A stretch of 64,000 nucleotides of DNA from Citreicella sp. C3M06 (GCF_018860705.1 NZ_JAHKQA010000002.1:62001-126000), one strand, 5' to 3'. Numbered from the stretch's first letter, positions 8,164-17,305 are shown. Numbers and translations are program-made. Notes: generated by a model not told the origin, from the letters alone.

Positions 8164-8917
8164 GTCCAAGGTAGGCCTCCAGCACGGCGCGGTCTTCGCG
8201 GATCTCATCCGGGGTGCCTTCGGCGATGCGCGCGCCCGCCGCCATCACGAGGATGCGGTCGGCGGCGGCCATCACCAGTTCCACCGCGTGTTCGATCAGC
8301 AGGATGCCCACGCCCTTTTCTCCGGCGAGGCGGCGGATGATCTCCATCATCTGATCGCGCGCCACCGGCGACAGGCCCACGGCGGGTTCGTCCAGCAGCA
8401 GCACCGGCGGGTCCGAGGCGACGGTGCGCACGATCTCGACAATCCGTTGCTGCCCGCCCGAAAGGTCCCCGGCGCGGGTGTCGGCCATATGCTCCATCGA
8501 CATAAGCTTGAGCAACTCGCGGGCGCGGTGGATGTTGTCCGCCTCGGATTTCAGCGCGGCGCTGCGCCCCAGAAGAATGTCGAGAAACGAGCCTTCGGTC
8601 TGCGCATGCAGACCCGTCAGCACGTTTTCCAGCACCGTGAGCGCCGGGAACAGCCCGCCGTTCTGAAAGGTGCGGCGCACGCCCTGTTCGGCGATCTCGT
8701 GCGGGGAAAGCTGCGTCAGCTCTGCCCCATTTAGAAATACCGTCCCGCTGGTCGGCGTGACATAGCCCGAGATGGCGTTGAACAGCGTCGACTTTCCCGC
8801 GCCATTGGGGCCGATAACAGCGCGGACATTGCCCTGCATCAGGGTGAAGGACACATCGTCAAGCGCGGTCAGCCCGGAAAAGCGGACCGACAGACCGTTT
8901 ACATCGAGCAGGGTCAT
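8156..8917 (-). CDS. livG: Branched-chain-type ABC transporter ATP-binding protein
   Basis: This 253-residue ATPase has Walker A IGPNGAGKST, signature LSGGQQRIV, Walker B LLLDEPAVGLSP and the LivG-specific C-terminal tail (EGTPDEIRED...VLEAYLG). The frame is open further upstream, but the ATG at 8917 overlaps the end of livM and gives the normal length. It is the second ATPase of the importer. Confidence 0.9.
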   Translation of the reverse strand: MTLLDVNGLSVRFSGLTALDDVSFTLMQGNVRAVIGPNGAGKSTLFNAISGYVTPTSGTVFLNGAELTQLSPHEIAEQGVRRTFQNGGLFPALTVLENVLTGLHAQTEGSFLDILLGRSAALKSEADNIHRARELLKLMSMEHMADTRAGDLSGGQQRIVEIVRTVASDPPVLLLDEPAVGLSPVARDQMMEIIRRLAGEKGVGILLIEHAVELVMAAADRILVMAAGARIAEGTPDEIREDRAVLEAYLGHA

Positions 8918-9897
8918 GGGGCCTCCCGGTAGTGACGTTCGACAAAGATCGGCGACAAGCGGCGCAGCAGCGAGGCAAGCCCCATCGGCATCAGCACCAG
9001 AACCCCGGCAACGATCAGGCCAAAGAACAGCTCTTCCATGCCCGGAAAGGCGCGCAGGTATTCCGGCAGCGCCGTCAGCAGCACCGCCCCGAGCACAGAG
9101 CCCAGCACCGAGCCGAGGCCGCCGACCAGCACCATGGCAAAGGAGGCGATCAAGTGCAGCATGCCAAAGCTTTCGGGAAAGACATGCCCGACATGGCGGG
9201 CGAACAGCGCTCCGGCGCAGCCCACCACGAAACCCGACCACATGAAGGTCACAAGGATCACCCGCGACGTGGGAATAGCAAGCGATGCAGTTGCGATCTC
9301 GTTTTCGCGTACCGCCATGACCGCCCGGCCAAAGCGCGAGCGCAGCAGGTTCAGCGTGCCCTTCACCAGCAGTACCGTCACCCCGAGGAAGACGTAGAAT
9401 TTCAGCGTGTCATCGGTAAGCGAGATGCCGAAGAGCGTTTCGCGCGGCATCGGCGTGCCATCGGTGCCGCCGGTCAGGGGCGAGAAATGAGTGTAGCCCC
9501 AGCGCATGAGCTCCCCGAAAGCCAGCGTAATGATGGCAAGGTAATAGCTGCGGATGCCTCTCAGCGCCGCAGCGGACGCAAGGAAGCCGCCAAGCGCCCC
9601 GAAGGCGCCAGCCAGCGGGATGGTCAGCAGCCACGGCACCCCCAGCTTGGCGGCAAGAATGGCCGAGGCATAGGCCCCGATCCCAAAGAAGGCGGTGTTG
9701 GCAAAGGCAAGCTGCCCGAGGTTGCCGATGGTCAGCGTAAAGCCAAGCGTCACCAGCACCGACACCAGCATGCCGTTGGCGATGAACTGCGTGTAGGGAT
9801 TGGTGGCCAGCGGCAGCAGCAGCAAAAGCACGGGCACGGCCCAGAAGATCCATGTGCGCAGGCGGCGTTGGCGGGCAGAAGGCATGGTCTGGCTCAT
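8914..9897 (-). CDS. livM: Branched-chain-type ABC transporter permease
   Basis: This 327-residue integral membrane protein has about nine hydrophobic segments and the LivM landmarks: GNLGQLAFANTAFFGIGAYASAIL and the GLGSVLGSVLGAVLLTALPE loop. It pairs with LivH at 9902-10771, four bases away. Starts at ATG. Confidence 0.9.
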   Translation of the reverse strand: MSQTMPSARQRRLRTWIFWAVPVLLLLLPLATNPYTQFIANGMLVSVLVTLGFTLTIGNLGQLAFANTAFFGIGAYASAILAAKLGVPWLLTIPLAGAFGALGGFLASAAALRGIRSYYLAIITLAFGELMRWGYTHFSPLTGGTDGTPMPRETLFGISLTDDTLKFYVFLGVTVLLVKGTLNLLRSRFGRAVMAVRENEIATASLAIPTSRVILVTFMWSGFVVGCAGALFARHVGHVFPESFGMLHLIASFAMVLVGGLGSVLGSVLGAVLLTALPEYLRAFPGMEELFFGLIVAGVLVLMPMGLASLLRRLSPIFVERHYREAP

Positions 9898-9901
9898 GAT
9901 C

Positions 9902-10771
9902 TTACACCTTCACCACGGCCTTGCGACCGAACAGGCCCTGCGGGCGGATGAACAGCACGGCGACGATGACCACATAGGCGGTGATCTCGATCAGCGCGCT
10001 GTCGATGTAGGCACCCGCGTATTGCTCGGCGACGCCCAGAAGCACACCCCCCAGCACCGCGCCCCCCAGCGAGCCAAAGCCGCCCAGCGTCATCGCGGCA
10101 AAGCCCTTGATCAGGAAACTCGCGCCAAGGTCCGGGTGCAGCAGCGACACCGGCGCCACGAGGATGCCCCCGAGCGCCCCCAACGCCGCGCCGATGCCCC
10201 ATGAAAAGTCGTTGAACCGATCGACATTCAACCCGATGAGCCGGGCGCCGCGCGGGCTCTGGTAGACCGCCTGCACCATCTTGCCGAGATCGGTCATCGC
10301 CAGCAGGCCAAAGAAGATCAGCAAGAGCACCAGCACCGTGCCGATGATGAACACCGCGTCCCCGGTGATCACCAGATCACCGACGAAAATCGGCGCCATG
10401 TCGAACACCGGCGGCATCGGCAGCACCTCGCGGCCCCAGACCATGCGGGCGATGCCGCGCAGCAGGTAGCCCGCAGCGATGCACATCAGCGCAAGCCCGA
10501 TATGCGGCCCGCCGCGGATCGGCCGGATCAGGCCGCGGTTGAACATCACGCCCAGCACGAACATGGCCGCCATCGCCAGCACTGCCGCCGGAACAAAGGC
10601 CACGCCCAGCAGCACGACCAACACGTAGGACAGGAACGCCCCGGCCATGACGAAATCGCCGTGGCCGAAATTCACCACCGTGGTGGATCGGTAGACCACC
10701 GTCAGCGACAGCGCGATCAGCGCATAGATCATGCCTTGGGAGAGACCTCCCAAAGTCAGCTGCATCAACAT
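9902..10771 (-). CDS. livH: Branched-chain-type ABC transporter permease
   Basis: This 289-residue permease has the family pattern: early GLSQGMIYALIALSLTVVYR, NFGHGDFVMAGAFLSY, and GGFGSLGGAVLGGVLLGVAEQY. The start is taken as the ATG at 10771 because the upstream extension is not hydrophobic and overlaps the hairpin region. A hairpin with a T-run separates it from the binding-protein gene. Confidence 0.9.
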   Translation of the reverse strand: MLMQLTLGGLSQGMIYALIALSLTVVYRSTTVVNFGHGDFVMAGAFLSYVLVVLLGVAFVPAAVLAMAAMFVLGVMFNRGLIRPIRGGPHIGLALMCIAAGYLLRGIARMVWGREVLPMPPVFDMAPIFVGDLVITGDAVFIIGTVLVLLLIFFGLLAMTDLGKMVQAVYQSPRGARLIGLNVDRFNDFSWGIGAALGALGGILVAPVSLLHPDLGASFLIKGFAAMTLGGFGSLGGAVLGGVLLGVAEQYAGAYIDSALIEITAYVVIVAVLFIRPQGLFGRKAVVKV

Positions 10772-10800
10772 CTTGTCGGCTCCTTCAATGTCCCCGAAAA

Positions 10801-10829
10801 AGGCCGGGCGCAGCGCCGCCGCGCCCGGC
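10801..10829 (-). terminator. Intrinsic terminator or attenuator between binding protein and livH
   Basis: Read on the minus strand, GCCGGGCGC / GCGCCCGGC (9-bp stem) is followed directly by CTTTTTC. It sits ten bases after the binding-protein stop and before livH. Such partial terminators commonly let the periplasmic protein be made in excess over the membrane subunits. Confidence 0.65.
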
Positions 10830-10838
10830 AGTCGGGGA

Positions 10839-12011
10839 TCAGTAGGGCTGGCCCCAGGCGCGCAGCACCGTGGGTTCGCCATCGACAAAGCCCGCCACGG
10901 CCGAGCCCTTGACCCCTTGGTGGTCTTCGGGGGTCCAAGTGATCGGGTCAGACAGAATGCCGGTGTCGAAATCGCGCACCTCTTCCAGCGCCGCCATCAG
11001 CTTGGAGCGCGTCAGGTCCGGCCCGACCGCCTCGAGCGCCGAGACCAGCGCCTCGGCGGAACCGATCGACACGAAGGAGAACGTGGAAAGCTCTTCATCC
11101 GGGTTGTACTTGTGGATCATCTCGCCCCACTGCTGCATCAGCGGCCCGTCGAGATTGTCCACATAAGAATGGATGACGTAGTAATTCTGCACCGTCTCGA
11201 AATCGCCAGTGCGCTTGAGCGTGTTCTCAAGGTCCGTGCCGGCGGTGCCCATCACCGGCACATCGCCCATGCCGTATTTCACCAGATCGCGCAGGAAGAT
11301 CGCGGTTTCCGCCTCGTAAAGCGCGGCGATGATGAAGTCGGGCTTTTCCTGCCGCAGCTTGAGCACCTGCGCGGTGGCATCGGTCTGCCCGCGCTCCATG
11401 GTCAGCTCAAGGCTGGGCGAGACGCCGTTTTCTTCGAGATAATCGCGGGCAGGGTTGGAATAGCTGTGCGCCCAGTCGTTGGAATGCTCGATGATCGCGA
11501 CATTGCTGGTGTCGGGCTTGGACAGAACAAAGGCAGCCATGGCCCGACCGTTGGCACCACCCGTGGGCACACCGTGAAAGATGTTCTTGGCAAGCGGGTC
11601 CGAGATGCTGTCGCTGACCGCGTGGGCGACGATCCACGGCAGGCCGGCTTCCTCGATGGTCGGCCGCAGCGCCAGCGCCACGCCCGAGCAGGAATTGCCC
11701 TGAAGCATGAACACCTTGTCCTGCGAGATCAGCTTCTTGGCCGCGGCGAGCCCCTTGGCGCTGTCGCAAGCGGTGTCTTCCTGTACGGCGATCAGCTTGC
11801 GGCCATGCACGCCGCCCTCTTCATTGACCTTGTCGTAATAGGCCATCATGCCCACCAGCGCCTTGCTGTAGGACGAGGCATTGCCGGAAAACGGGCCCAT
11901 GACGCCGATGGTGATGGCGTCCTCGCTCAGCCCTTCGGTTTCCCAGTCCTGCGCCAGCAGCGGCGTCGCGGCAAGCGCGGCGGCGGCCAGCATCGAAGTG
12001 AAGGTCTTCAT
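10839..12011 (-). CDS. ABC transporter substrate-binding protein (LivK-like, periplasmic binding fold type I)
   Basis: This 390-residue protein has a signal peptide (about residues 1-20, cleaved after LLA) and a receptor-family ligand-binding fold: ITIGVMGPFSGNASSYSKALVGM near the N-terminus, EDTACDSAKGLAAAKKLI and the NVAIIEHSNDWAHSY segment. It captures an amino acid, peptide or amide for LivHMGF. It is the first structural gene of the operon, 127 bases downstream of the TetR gene, with a candidate operator between. Confidence 0.9.
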   Translation of the reverse strand: MKTFTSMLAAAALAATPLLAQDWETEGLSEDAITIGVMGPFSGNASSYSKALVGMMAYYDKVNEEGGVHGRKLIAVQEDTACDSAKGLAAAKKLISQDKVFMLQGNSCSGVALALRPTIEEAGLPWIVAHAVSDSISDPLAKNIFHGVPTGGANGRAMAAFVLSKPDTSNVAIIEHSNDWAHSYSNPARDYLEENGVSPSLELTMERGQTDATAQVLKLRQEKPDFIIAALYEAETAIFLRDLVKYGMGDVPVMGTAGTDLENTLKRTGDFETVQNYYVIHSYVDNLDGPLMQQWGEMIHKYNPDEELSTFSFVSIGSAEALVSALEAVGPDLTRSKLMAALEEVRDFDTGILSDPITWTPEDHQGVKGSAVAGFVDGEPTVLRAWGQPY

Positions 12012-12084
12012 CTGTCTCTCCTGTCGGATGTCTGTTGGATGGTCGGCGGCTGTACCGCTCTGGTTGGAGGCTGATGCCTCATGT

Positions 12085-12106
12085 TAAATACCGACTGTCT
12101 GGTTTT
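12085..12106. promoter_or_regulatory. Candidate TetR operator upstream of Liv operon
   Basis: TAAATACCGACTGTCTGGTTTT; its reverse complement aligns with the element at 12774-12795 upstream of the TetR gene itself (shared AAAAC, CAGT and the A/T-rich flanks). Both have partly palindromic outer arms. It is proposed as the binding site of the TetR protein encoded between them. Confidence 0.4.
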
Positions 12107-12138
12107 TAAGTTTCGGAGGTCGTTCCAGTCGGTTGCTG

Positions 12139-12759
12139 TCAGTCGGATATGACGGGGCGGACGTGAACGGCGATGATCGCCTTCAGTGCGCCCAGCATCT
12201 CGGTGAAATAGCTTTCGTCGCGGCGCAGGACCGCCTGTACCGCCATGCCTCGAAACACGTTCATCACGAGGTTCAGCGCCACGCGCGAGGTCACCACCTT
12301 GGGATCGACTGCCACGAAGGTCTGCGACCAAGTGCGTTCGAACTGCTCATGCAGATCGAGGATCAGCGGCGACAGGTGGCGACGCAGATCCTCGTCCCCC
12401 CGCGCCGCAACGATGATTTCAAGCGACGAATAGAACCAGTCGCCATTGAGAACCCCGTCATAGATCGCGTCGAAAAAGCCATCATAGCTCAGGCGACCTG
12501 CCCGAAGCTCTGCGCCAAGGGTTTCGAGTTCATTGGCAAAGTTTGAGAACATCTCTTCGGTGGCGGCAACGATCAGATCCCGCTTGCCGGGGTAGTGGTG
12601 GGTTTGCGCACCCCGCGACACCCCTGCCCGCTTGGCGATGCCTGCGGTGCTCGTGTTGGCATAGCCCACCTCCATCAGCGACTGCGTCGTTGCGCGCAGC
12701 AACAGGGCCCGCGTCTGGGCGCTGCGCTGATCCTGTGTGCGTCGTGTCGTGACAGTCAT
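12139..12759 (-). CDS. TetR/AcrR family transcriptional regulator
   Basis: This 206-residue protein has an N-terminal TetR HTH at about residues 14-62 (TSTAGIAKRAGVSRGAQTHHYPGKRDLI) and a helical C-terminal domain. It is encoded upstream of and in the same direction as the Liv-type operon, with similar sequence elements in front of each, so it is likely the local repressor. The inducer would be the transported compound or a product. Starts at ATG. Confidence 0.87.
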   Translation of the reverse strand: MTVTTRRTQDQRSAQTRALLLRATTQSLMEVGYANTSTAGIAKRAGVSRGAQTHHYPGKRDLIVAATEEMFSNFANELETLGAELRAGRLSYDGFFDAIYDGVLNGDWFYSSLEIIVAARGDEDLRRHLSPLILDLHEQFERTWSQTFVAVDPKVVTSRVALNLVMNVFRGMAVQAVLRRDESYFTEMLGALKAIIAVHVRPVISD

Positions 12760-12773
12760 GTGCTCTCCATTTG

Positions 12774-12795
12774 AAAACAGGTCAGTTTGTTTTTA
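12774..12795. promoter_or_regulatory. Candidate autoregulatory TetR operator
   Basis: An element with inverted arms AAAACA / TGTTTT (AAAACA-GGTCAGTT-TGTTTT), about 15 bases upstream of the TetR start. It resembles the element at 12085-12106 in reverse orientation. Confidence 0.45.
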
Positions 12796-12963
12796 TATTT
12801 CTGTCAACAAGTTTTCCAACTGCGCATTGGCATTGATAGGGTCCATTGCGTCACTTGCCGAAAATTGACGCAACAGCCCCCCGCGAGAATCTCCAGTCTG
12901 ATGGAAACTCTGCTCAACCGTGATGGAGCAGGCGAATGAGCAAGAGCCGTTCCACTGATTTAG

Positions 12964-13475
12964 AGGACCGTAGCCCAGAGATCCGCGAGGAGATGTAGCA
13001 GAGCGCAGCGAAGCGGCGCCGGTTCGGTTGTCGCCGGAACGGTATCCTGCTCGGGCGCAAGGGCATGCTTATGAACCACGAGAAGCTTTATCGCCTCGAC
13101 CGAGAAGAGGGACTGTCGGAGAAGCGACGGCGCGGGCGCAAGCAGGTCCGTGGGTCACGCACGCCGATGCCAGAGGCGGCGCATCCCAATGCCCGCAACT
13201 CGCCAGACTTTCTGGGCGACAGCTTCGGCGCCTCGCGCACGTTCCGCATTCTGGCGGTGATCGACGATGGCTGCCGGAAGACCCCGTGCCTGACCGCCGA
13301 CACCAGCATCTCGGGCGCCGTCGCCATGCTCGCTCAGGGCAATGGCGACCGCCCGCGAGTTGGATGCGCTGGTGCGGATCTACGGCAAACCCGCATGCAT
13401 CGTCAGCGATAACGGCACCGAGTTCACGAGCCACGCCATTCTGGACTGGGCCGGCAAAGAACCGGTTGGCCATTT
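12964..13475 (+). mobile_element. IS3-family transposase (OrfB) remnant, stop codon and frameshift
   Basis: Conceptual translation gives IREEM-stop-...RRRFGCRR..., then MNHEKLYRLDREEGL and FRILAVIDDGCRK (the frame read from 13065), then, in another frame from 13342, ARELDALVRIYGKP and SDNGTEFTSHAIL. These match in order the OrfB/DDE integrase core of IS3-family elements (YRRL..., LYREEGL, FRILAVVDD, IVSDNGTEF). An in-frame stop near 12996, a frame change near 13340, and loss of everything after the second catalytic Asp region show that it is dead. No terminal inverted repeats or target duplication were found. The bases from 13476 to 13678 are not assignable. Confidence 0.8.
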
Positions 13476-13678
13476 TCAGGACATCCCTTTCCTCTTGGGG
13501 AATGCCGGTCTCGCGCCCAAGCCGGTCAGACTTCTGCGCGAGGCTCAAATCCTCTTTCGCAACCACATCGGTGCCCCGGGATTCATTTGTTCCGCGTCGA
13601 AAAGCCCACGCCTAGATCATCAGCAACGCCTTGCCCCACCAGCAAAATCATCGACACGTCGAAACCTGCGATCGAGCG

Positions 13679-14983
13679 TCATTCCGGGCGCACCGAGTCA
13701 AAGAACCGCGAGAACATGTCCTCGCCGTCAACCGGGCGCGAGGCCGCCGCAAGCGCGATGCCCAGCCCGATGGCCGATGAGGTGGGATTGTGCCGCTCGG
13801 CACCTTCGCCCGCGTTGAGGTTCATCACCAGAGTCGGCGACAGGAACAACCCGCTGCGAACGATCTCTTCCCAATCTTCGGGCAGGAGCCCCTGCGCCTT
13901 GAGATGTGCCAGCCATGGTTTCCAGAAGGTCTCGGCCTTGGACTCCAGCAGCGCCAGCCGCGCAGGTGTGGGATGCCAGTCGGTCTCGAAAGACAGAACA
14001 CCTTCGGATAACGTCACCCTGGCCTCGAACCGTTCCGCCGCCATTTCGGGATTATAGAGCCAGAACGGATGGGCGAAGATATTGTGGAAGGTCGATTTGA
14101 CCTCGGCCAGAAGCCCCGGCACCTTATTGCCCGCAAACGCCGGATCGAAGAAAGAGAGCCGGTCCTGATCTTCGCCGCGTTCGTACCAGACATTGGCGTT
14201 ATGCGCATCGCCATGGGCCACGATCCCGCCGGCACTGGCGGTGTTCAGCGGTGCGTAGCGTGTGAGCGCGTCGTCGAACGCCTGTCGCAGGCTCGACCCA
14301 TAGCGGATGCCATTGACCCGAACGGTGGCATCGGCGATCTCGTCCCAATCGAGCGACACCCCGCCCGGGAACGCGAACCGCTTGCCAACGTAGAATTTTG
14401 CCAGACGCCCGCCGGGATAGCTGCCTGCGGGCAGATCGATGAGGCGCTCATAGAACAGGCGGTGTATCGGTTCCGCAGCGGCCTGCGCGGGAGAGATCGC
14501 CTGCAGCGTCTCTTTGGCGACGGACAGAATGTGGGCGTTGAGATCGGCCTCGGCCGCACGGGCGCGGGCGGTGGCCCTCGCATCCGGCGCTTGATCCAGC
14601 TCGAACAGAACATCCGAGAAGCGCGGATCAGAGCGGCGTCGATAAATGAGCACCTGCTCGCCCGCCAGCGTCGACATGTGCACCGGTTGATCGACGGGCA
14701 AACCCGCCGAGGACAGGATATCGGCACGGTAGTATTCGCCGGTCATATCCTCTTCGCCGTCTTCCTGATGGAATTTGAAAAAGAACGCCTGATCGCCGGA
14801 CTCGAAAAACCCGTTGAGGGAATTGAGTGAGTACTGATCCTGATTGATCCTGAGATCGCTCACCGGAATGTCGAACAGCCCGGAAATGAACTCCTCAAGC
14901 ATGGTCTGCGCCCGTGGGATGTCTTTGCGCGCCACCGCCCGAATTTCGGCGGTGCGGGACGGCGTTGGGGTATCAGTGGCCAT
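13679..14983 (-). CDS. APH/choline-kinase-fold phosphotransferase
   Basis: This 434-residue protein has the aminoglycoside-phosphotransferase-like active site HGDAHNAN (residues 257-264; catalytic Asp259) and a following metal-binding FFDPAF (Asp280), with FFFKF (Lys70) as the candidate nucleotide-binding lysine. Family members phosphorylate hydroxyl or amino groups of small molecules; many act in metabolism rather than resistance. It is the last gene of the Pot-type ABC/HisD-like/alcohol dehydrogenase operon, overlapping the upstream gene by 11 bases, so a metabolic kinase is more likely. The start ATG at 14983 has GGAGGTG upstream; the longer frame lacks one. Confidence 0.72.
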   Translation of the reverse strand: MATDTPTPSRTAEIRAVARKDIPRAQTMLEEFISGLFDIPVSDLRINQDQYSLNSLNGFFESGDQAFFFKFHQEDGEEDMTGEYYRADILSSAGLPVDQPVHMSTLAGEQVLIYRRRSDPRFSDVLFELDQAPDARATARARAAEADLNAHILSVAKETLQAISPAQAAAEPIHRLFYERLIDLPAGSYPGGRLAKFYVGKRFAFPGGVSLDWDEIADATVRVNGIRYGSSLRQAFDDALTRYAPLNTASAGGIVAHGDAHNANVWYERGEDQDRLSFFDPAFAGNKVPGLLAEVKSTFHNIFAHPFWLYNPEMAAERFEARVTLSEGVLSFETDWHPTPARLALLESKAETFWKPWLAHLKAQGLLPEDWEEIVRSGLFLSPTLVMNLNAGEGAERHNPTSSAIGLGIALAAASRPVDGEDMFSRFFDSVRPE

Positions 14984-15977
14984 GATCACCTCCGATTTGA
15001 ATGAGAGTTTTGATCCCGCCGGTGTCGCCCGCGAGCAGCCTGTCATAGGCTGCCGGGACCTCGGCGAGAGGAAGAATATCCGCAATGAACGGATCGAGAT
15101 ACGGCGCGAGCGCAGGCAACATGTCATTGATGCTCGCCAACTCGTCTTCAAAGGCGTGACAGCCGATCAGGGCAATCTCGCGCTCGACCAGTTGCACCGG
15201 ATCGATGATCTTGGCCGCGCTGCCGATCCCCACAAGACCCAGACGGCTTGCGCCGGCGATGATGTCCAGAAGGCGAGAGATCACATCGGCATTTCCGGTT
15301 GTGTCGATGGCATATCGGAAGTGTCGATCCGCGAGCGTGTCGAGATCCGTGGCGATGGCGCCGGTGGCCTTTGACAGCAATCCGCTGCGCGCCGCGTTGC
15401 GATCCAGAATGCAAACCGGATGGCCCGCGCGGGTCGCAAGAAGCGTGACCAAAGCGCCAATCGGGCCGCAACCCGCCACGACGAGCTCGGCTCCGCCCGG
15501 CAGCGCCATGAGGTTGAGCGCATGCAGGGCCACTGCCAGCGGCTCGGCCATGGCAAGATGGCGATCCGCCACATCCGCCGGGGCTTTCAGCACGTTCCTT
15601 GCGGGCAAGGTCACCTGCTGGGCAAAGCCGCCATCGATCACCTCGCCCAGAAACCCGAGCTTTGCGCAGACCTGACCGACGCCGTCGCGACAGGACGGGC
15701 AAACGCCGCAGGTCCAGCGGCTGTCGACGACGACACGATCGCCCACCGCCACATGAGAGACCTCTGCGCCCAGCTCTGTCACCGTCCCGGTAAATTCGTG
15801 ACCGGCGATCGACCGGGCACGGCTGATCCATGCTCCGGTTCGGTAATTGTGCAGATCAGAGCCACAGATGCCCGCGACAGAAACGGTGAGCGTGACCTCT
15901 CCCGCCGCGGGAGCGGCGGGGCCGGGAACCCTCTCGAAACGAAGATCCCCGATCCCATGGAGGCGAACCGCGTCCAT
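14973..15977 (-). CDS. Zinc-dependent alcohol dehydrogenase (MDR family)
   Basis: This 334-residue medium-chain dehydrogenase has catalytic-zinc residues in GICGSDLHNY and AGHEFTG, a structural-zinc set TCGVCPSCRDGVGQVC (CxxCxxC...C) and a Rossmann segment VVAGCGPIGALVTLLA. It oxidises a primary or secondary alcohol with NAD(P). The ATG at 15977 overlaps the stop of the HisD-like gene (TGATG); an in-frame GTG one codon upstream is also possible. The operon context suggests it handles an alcohol derived from the imported compound. Confidence 0.88.
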   Translation of the reverse strand: MDAVRLHGIGDLRFERVPGPAAPAAGEVTLTVSVAGICGSDLHNYRTGAWISRARSIAGHEFTGTVTELGAEVSHVAVGDRVVVDSRWTCGVCPSCRDGVGQVCAKLGFLGEVIDGGFAQQVTLPARNVLKAPADVADRHLAMAEPLAVALHALNLMALPGGAELVVAGCGPIGALVTLLATRAGHPVCILDRNAARSGLLSKATGAIATDLDTLADRHFRYAIDTTGNADVISRLLDIIAGASRLGLVGIGSAAKIIDPVQLVEREIALIGCHAFEDELASINDMLPALAPYLDPFIADILPLAEVPAAYDRLLAGDTGGIKTLIQIGGDHGH

Positions 15978-17305
15978 CACTCCGGCTTCAGGTAGGCGTT
16001 GCGAAGCTCGCTGACAGCGTTGGCGTGCGACGAGAAGCCCTCGTATTCCGCGAGGGTTTTCGCGGCTGCCGCCATTTCCGGATAGCCTTTCTCGGTGACA
16101 TAGCCGACCGAGCTGCGGCGGATGAAATCGGTGACCGAGAGCGGCCCGTAGGTGTTGGCGCCTTTCGAGGTCGGCAACACCGCGTTCGGCCCCAGCGCAA
16201 AATTCGCGATCGAGACCGGCGTATGGGTGCCGAGCAGAATTTCCGAAGCCTCGGTAATGTCACCAAGATAGTCGAAGGGCTTGGTCGACAGGATTTCAAG
16301 GTGCTCGGGCGCGTATTCGTTCACAAAGGCACAGGCATCCGCCATATCCTTTGCAAGGATGATACCGCCCGACGCGCCGGTCAGGACGGTGCGCGAGAAT
16401 TCGACACGGGTCTCGGTCATCTTGCCCCAAAGCTCGGGCAGAGCGGCCAGCGCCTCTTCGACGACGCGCTCGGAGGGCGTCACCAGCCATGCGGAACTGT
16501 CGGGGCCGTGCTCGGCCTCGATCAGAAGGTCCATCGCCGCAAGGCCGCCCGACACGGTGTGATCGGCAAGGATCATCCCTTCCGACGGACCGGCAGGCAG
16601 GCCCGGATCGATGATCCCGGCCAGCAGGCGCTTTGCCGCGACCACCCAGGGGCTGCCCGGTCCGACAATCTTTTGGGCTTTCTTGACGGTTTCGGTGCCG
16701 AAGGCTGCCGCCGCCACGGCCTGAGCGCCGCCGCATTTATAGATGGTCTCTACGCCCGCGATCCGCGCCGCGACCAAGGTCGCCGCATCAACCTTGCCGT
16801 CCGGCCCCGGAGGGGTGAAAATGGCGAGGTTCGGCACCTTTGCGACCACGCCCGGCACCGAGGTCATCATCGTGACCGAGGGGAACGATCCCTTGCCACG
16901 CGGCACATAGAGCGCGACCGAATTGATCGGCAGGTAGCGATCGCCCGCAAAGGCACCCGGGCGGATTTCCTTGAGAAACATCGGTTCCGGCGCCTGCTCC
17001 TCGTGGAAGGAGCGGATGTTCTCGATGCCGTAGCGGATCGCCTCGATCACCTTGTCATCCACCAGCTTGAAGGCTTCGTCGAACTCTGCCTCGGACACCT
17101 GAAGCGTCTCTGCCGTCAGCGGCGTCGCCTTGTCGAAATCACGCCCGAACCGAACCAGCGCGGCGTCACCTTCGGTTTTCACCGCATCGATGATCGGCTG
17201 CACCTTGTCGAGGAAGAAGGACAGATCGGCTTCGGACCGGCGGATGAGCGCGGCGCGTTCGACTTTTCCCAGACCAGCGAGTTTTTGCACGTTGACGTCA
17301 GACAT
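15977..17305 (-). CDS. HisD-like dehydrogenase (catabolic paralogue, altered zinc-ligand positions)
   Basis: This 442-residue protein covers the whole histidinol dehydrogenase fold, with the catalytic pair in YAPEHLEI (Glu334, His335) and the ligand helix IEAEHGPDS. Compared with biosynthetic HisD, the Gln zinc ligand is Glu263 and the Asp ligand is Asn368 (ANFALGPNAVLPT), while His266 and His427 remain. Such changes mark HisD-like paralogues, of which HpsN, a dihydroxypropanesulfonate dehydrogenase, is the characterised example known to me. No other his genes are adjacent. It lies in an operon with an ABC importer, preceded by a hut-type operator. Likely an NAD-dependent four-electron oxidation of an amino alcohol or diol; histidinol is an attractive but unproven substrate. 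Confidence 0.8.
   Translation of the reverse strand: MSDVNVQKLAGLGKVERAALIRRSEADLSFFLDKVQPIIDAVKTEGDAALVRFGRDFDKATPLTAETLQVSEAEFDEAFKLVDDKVIEAIRYGIENIRSFHEEQAPEPMFLKEIRPGAFAGDRYLPINSVALYVPRGKGSFPSVTMMTSVPGVVAKVPNLAIFTPPGPDGKVDAATLVAARIAGVETIYKCGGAQAVAAAAFGTETVKKAQKIVGPGSPWVVAAKRLLAGIIDPGLPAGPSEGMILADHTVSGGLAAMDLLIEAEHGPDSSAWLVTPSERVVEEALAALPELWGKMTETRVEFSRTVLTGASGGIILAKDMADACAFVNEYAPEHLEILSTKPFDYLGDITEASEILLGTHTPVSIANFALGPNAVLPTSKGANTYGPLSVTDFIRRSSVGYVTEKGYPEMAAAAKTLAEYEGFSSHANAVSELRNAYLKPE

Noticed and set aside
13476-13678. Possible second transposase fragment after the IS3 remnant
   Set aside because: None of the three plus-strand frames matched any transposase segment I recognise.
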